Origin: Ignavibacteriales bacterium
GTDB taxonomy: Bacteria > Bacteroidota > Ignavibacteria > Ignavibacteriales > Ignavibacteriaceae
NCBI GenBank assembly: GCA_027347125.1
Contig: DAIERC010000086.1
Span: forward strand, 1 to 7,709
Reading direction: 5' to 3'
Length of the DNA: 7,709 nt
The stretch's first letter is position 1. Every line of letters starts with the position of its first letter. A program made the position numbers and the translations under genes. The notes under the pieces are model-generated. The model was given only the letters and a program-made list of their open reading frames with translations. It searched no databases and had not been told where the DNA came from. This document shows positions 6,652-7,709 of the stretch, in pieces.

Positions 6652-7632
6652 ATGAATATAAAAAAAAATCTACCGGTTTTATTTCCTGCAATGGTTTTAT
6701 TTCTGTTGCAGGGCTGCGCTGTTGTAAAGCAATCAATTTTTCTGCAAAATGTTGATGTAAGCGGACCGATTAATCAACCGCCGCTTCACATTACCGAAGG
6801 CCAAAAGAAAAATACAGTTACATTTTCTCCAAATATTTATATCAACTCGCAAAAAAACTACAGCGGTTATATTAGCGGCCATACAAACGTAAACAGCATG
6901 GGGATTTTCCAATTTGATACCGTTCATTATGACGACGGTACAAGCGGTTACAAAGAATCCGTCGCGAATAAATATCCGTATGCCGGGCAAAATTTTACAT
7001 GGACTCTACCGGATGTTCAGGTAGGCTTTCAGGTTGACGCCGCTTTATCAAATCACTTTGCGGTTTCCGGCGGTTTTAATTATGCGGAAGCTAACCGGAA
7101 CAAATTAATTAACGGTAATATAGGCATAGGATTTTTTACCGAAAAAAATAACAGCGCCGTAAGGTTCGATATGGGGCTGCTCTTCCAAAATATATTTTAC
7201 AATGCTTCATCGGTAGTATTTACAACAATTACGCCTGTCTTCGGATCCGGAAAATCTTATATTAGTTTTTTCAAAGACAGGAATAACTCGACAGCCACAG
7301 ATTTTTACGGCACCCTTACATATAACACTACAGGTAAAGACAACCTGATCAATTTTTATTTTTGCCTCGGTTATTTCGGGCAGACGGTATTAAATTATAA
7401 ACCGGATAATCCGGATATTAACAAATTCCCCTTTTCACATTCCAACGTAGAAGAAGATACACGCGGTGATATTTTTACCTCCTTTTTGTATTTTGCGCCG
7501 GGCATTTATAAAGAGTTCGAAGAGTGGGGCAGAATAAGTTTTGGAGTTCGCTTATTAAAGGAAACAAAAATCCAAAACTCCTCCGGATCTCTTTTTGCTG
7601 TACCGGTAGTTCAGTTTGATATGACTTTTTAA
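6652..7632 (+). CDS. Outer-membrane lipoprotein with probable beta-barrel domain
   Basis: 326 residues, not assignable to a named family. The signal peptide (basic NIKKN, hydrophobic LPVLFPAMVLFLL) ends in the lipobox LLQGC, predicting lipidation at C22. After a linker, the protein consists of alternating amphipathic strands with turns rich in N, G and D. Examples are VGFQVDAALSNHFAVSGGFNYAE, NIGIGFF..SAVRFDMGLLFQNIF, LINFYFCLGYF, ISFGVRLL and FAVPVVQFDMTF. The last residue is Phe, in the aromatic C-terminal strand pattern recognised by the BAM machinery. This combination suggests a lipidated outer-membrane barrel of about 10-12 strands, similar in style to the small barrel lipoproteins common in Bacteroidota. 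It is transcribed divergently from htpX, is followed by another plus-strand start, and has no visible terminator. Function unknown. Confidence 0.85.
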   Translation: MNIKKNLPVLFPAMVLFLLQGCAVVKQSIFLQNVDVSGPINQPPLHITEGQKKNTVTFSPNIYINSQKNYSGYISGHTNVNSMGIFQFDTVHYDDGTSGYKESVANKYPYAGQNFTWTLPDVQVGFQVDAALSNHFAVSGGFNYAEANRNKLINGNIGIGFFTEKNNSAVRFDMGLLFQNIFYNASSVVFTTITPVFGSGKSYISFFKDRNNSTATDFYGTLTYNTTGKDNLINFYFCLGYFGQTVLNYKPDNPDINKFPFSHSNVEEDTRGDIFTSFLYFAPGIYKEFEEWGRISFGVRLLKETKIQNSSGSLFAVPVVQFDMTF

Positions 7633-7666
7633 AGTATTACTGACATTTTCCCTTGCCTTTATTTTA

Positions 7667-7672
7667 TATAAT
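7667..7672 (+). promoter_or_regulatory. Perfect -10 box (TATAAT) before the next gene
   Basis: TATAAT lies between the lipoprotein stop (7632) and the ATG at 7705. A start near 7679 would leave a leader of about 25 bases. The nearest -35-like hexamer, CTGACA at 7640-7645, is 21 bases away, longer than ideal, so the match is only partial. Confidence 0.35.
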
Positions 7673-7696
7673 GGTTAAATAAGGGGCAGAAATTTT

Positions 7697-7700
7697 GGAG
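7697..7700 (+). promoter_or_regulatory. Ribosome binding site of the right-edge gene
   Basis: GGAG four bases before the ATG at 7705. Together with the -10 box upstream it marks the start of a new gene at the edge of the window. Confidence 0.5.
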
Positions 7701-7704
7701 AACT

Positions 7705-7709
7705 ATGAA
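7705..7709 (+). CDS. Start of a gene truncated by the right edge
   Basis: Only ATG AA is visible. The ATG is supported by a GGAG Shine-Dalgarno at a 4-base spacing and a TATAAT about 35 bases upstream. Nothing can be said about the product. It follows the lipoprotein gene on the same strand with a 72-base gap and may be transcribed with it or from its own promoter. Confidence 0.5.

Noticed and set aside
6733..6990. Minus-strand open frame of 85 codons
   Set aside because: It is antisense to the lipoprotein gene, which has a lipobox, an RBS and strand pattern.

Overview
The window is AT-rich bacterial chromosomal DNA with typical envelope and housekeeping genes. The protein style is dominated by signal peptides ending in ..A-Q or P-Q, an FG-GAP/VCBS secreted protein, an MXAN_6640-like secreted zincin, and one promoter that fits the Bacteroidota -33/-7 consensus. 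Together these suggest a member of the Bacteroidota/Chlorobi/Ignavibacteria group. That assignment is inference from style, because no rRNA or other definitive marker is present.

Layout, right to left on the minus strand. htpX (5578-6429) is a membrane M48 zinc protease with its own promoter and Shine-Dalgarno, followed by a 16-bp perfect hairpin (5501-5539). Next comes an unrecognised 203-aa exported protein with a C-terminal membrane segment (4778-5389). After a 77-bp gap carrying a good sigma70-like promoter comes a compact four-gene unit. It holds bamD (3942-4700), a hotdog acyl-CoA thioesterase (3466-3942, overlapping the bamD stop by one base), a large secreted FG-GAP/VCBS-repeat protein (1377-3524, its start inside the thioesterase gene), and a secreted zinc metalloprotease (ATG at 1375, one base after the previous stop, running off the left edge).

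On the plus strand, divergent from htpX, is a lipoprotein with outer-membrane beta-barrel character (6652-7632). A further gene starts at 7705, five bases before the right edge, with a perfect TATAAT and an SD upstream.

Functionally the window centres on the cell envelope: outer-membrane protein assembly (BamD), inner-membrane proteolysis (HtpX), two large secreted proteins probably co-translated, an outer-membrane lipoprotein/barrel and an unknown membrane-anchored exported protein. The thioesterase is the only cytosolic enzyme. No mobile element, CRISPR array, RNA gene or phage signature was seen. No stretch longer than 300 bases lacks a gene. The most worthwhile unknowns are the 203-aa protein and the tightly coupled VCBS-protein/metalloprotease pair.
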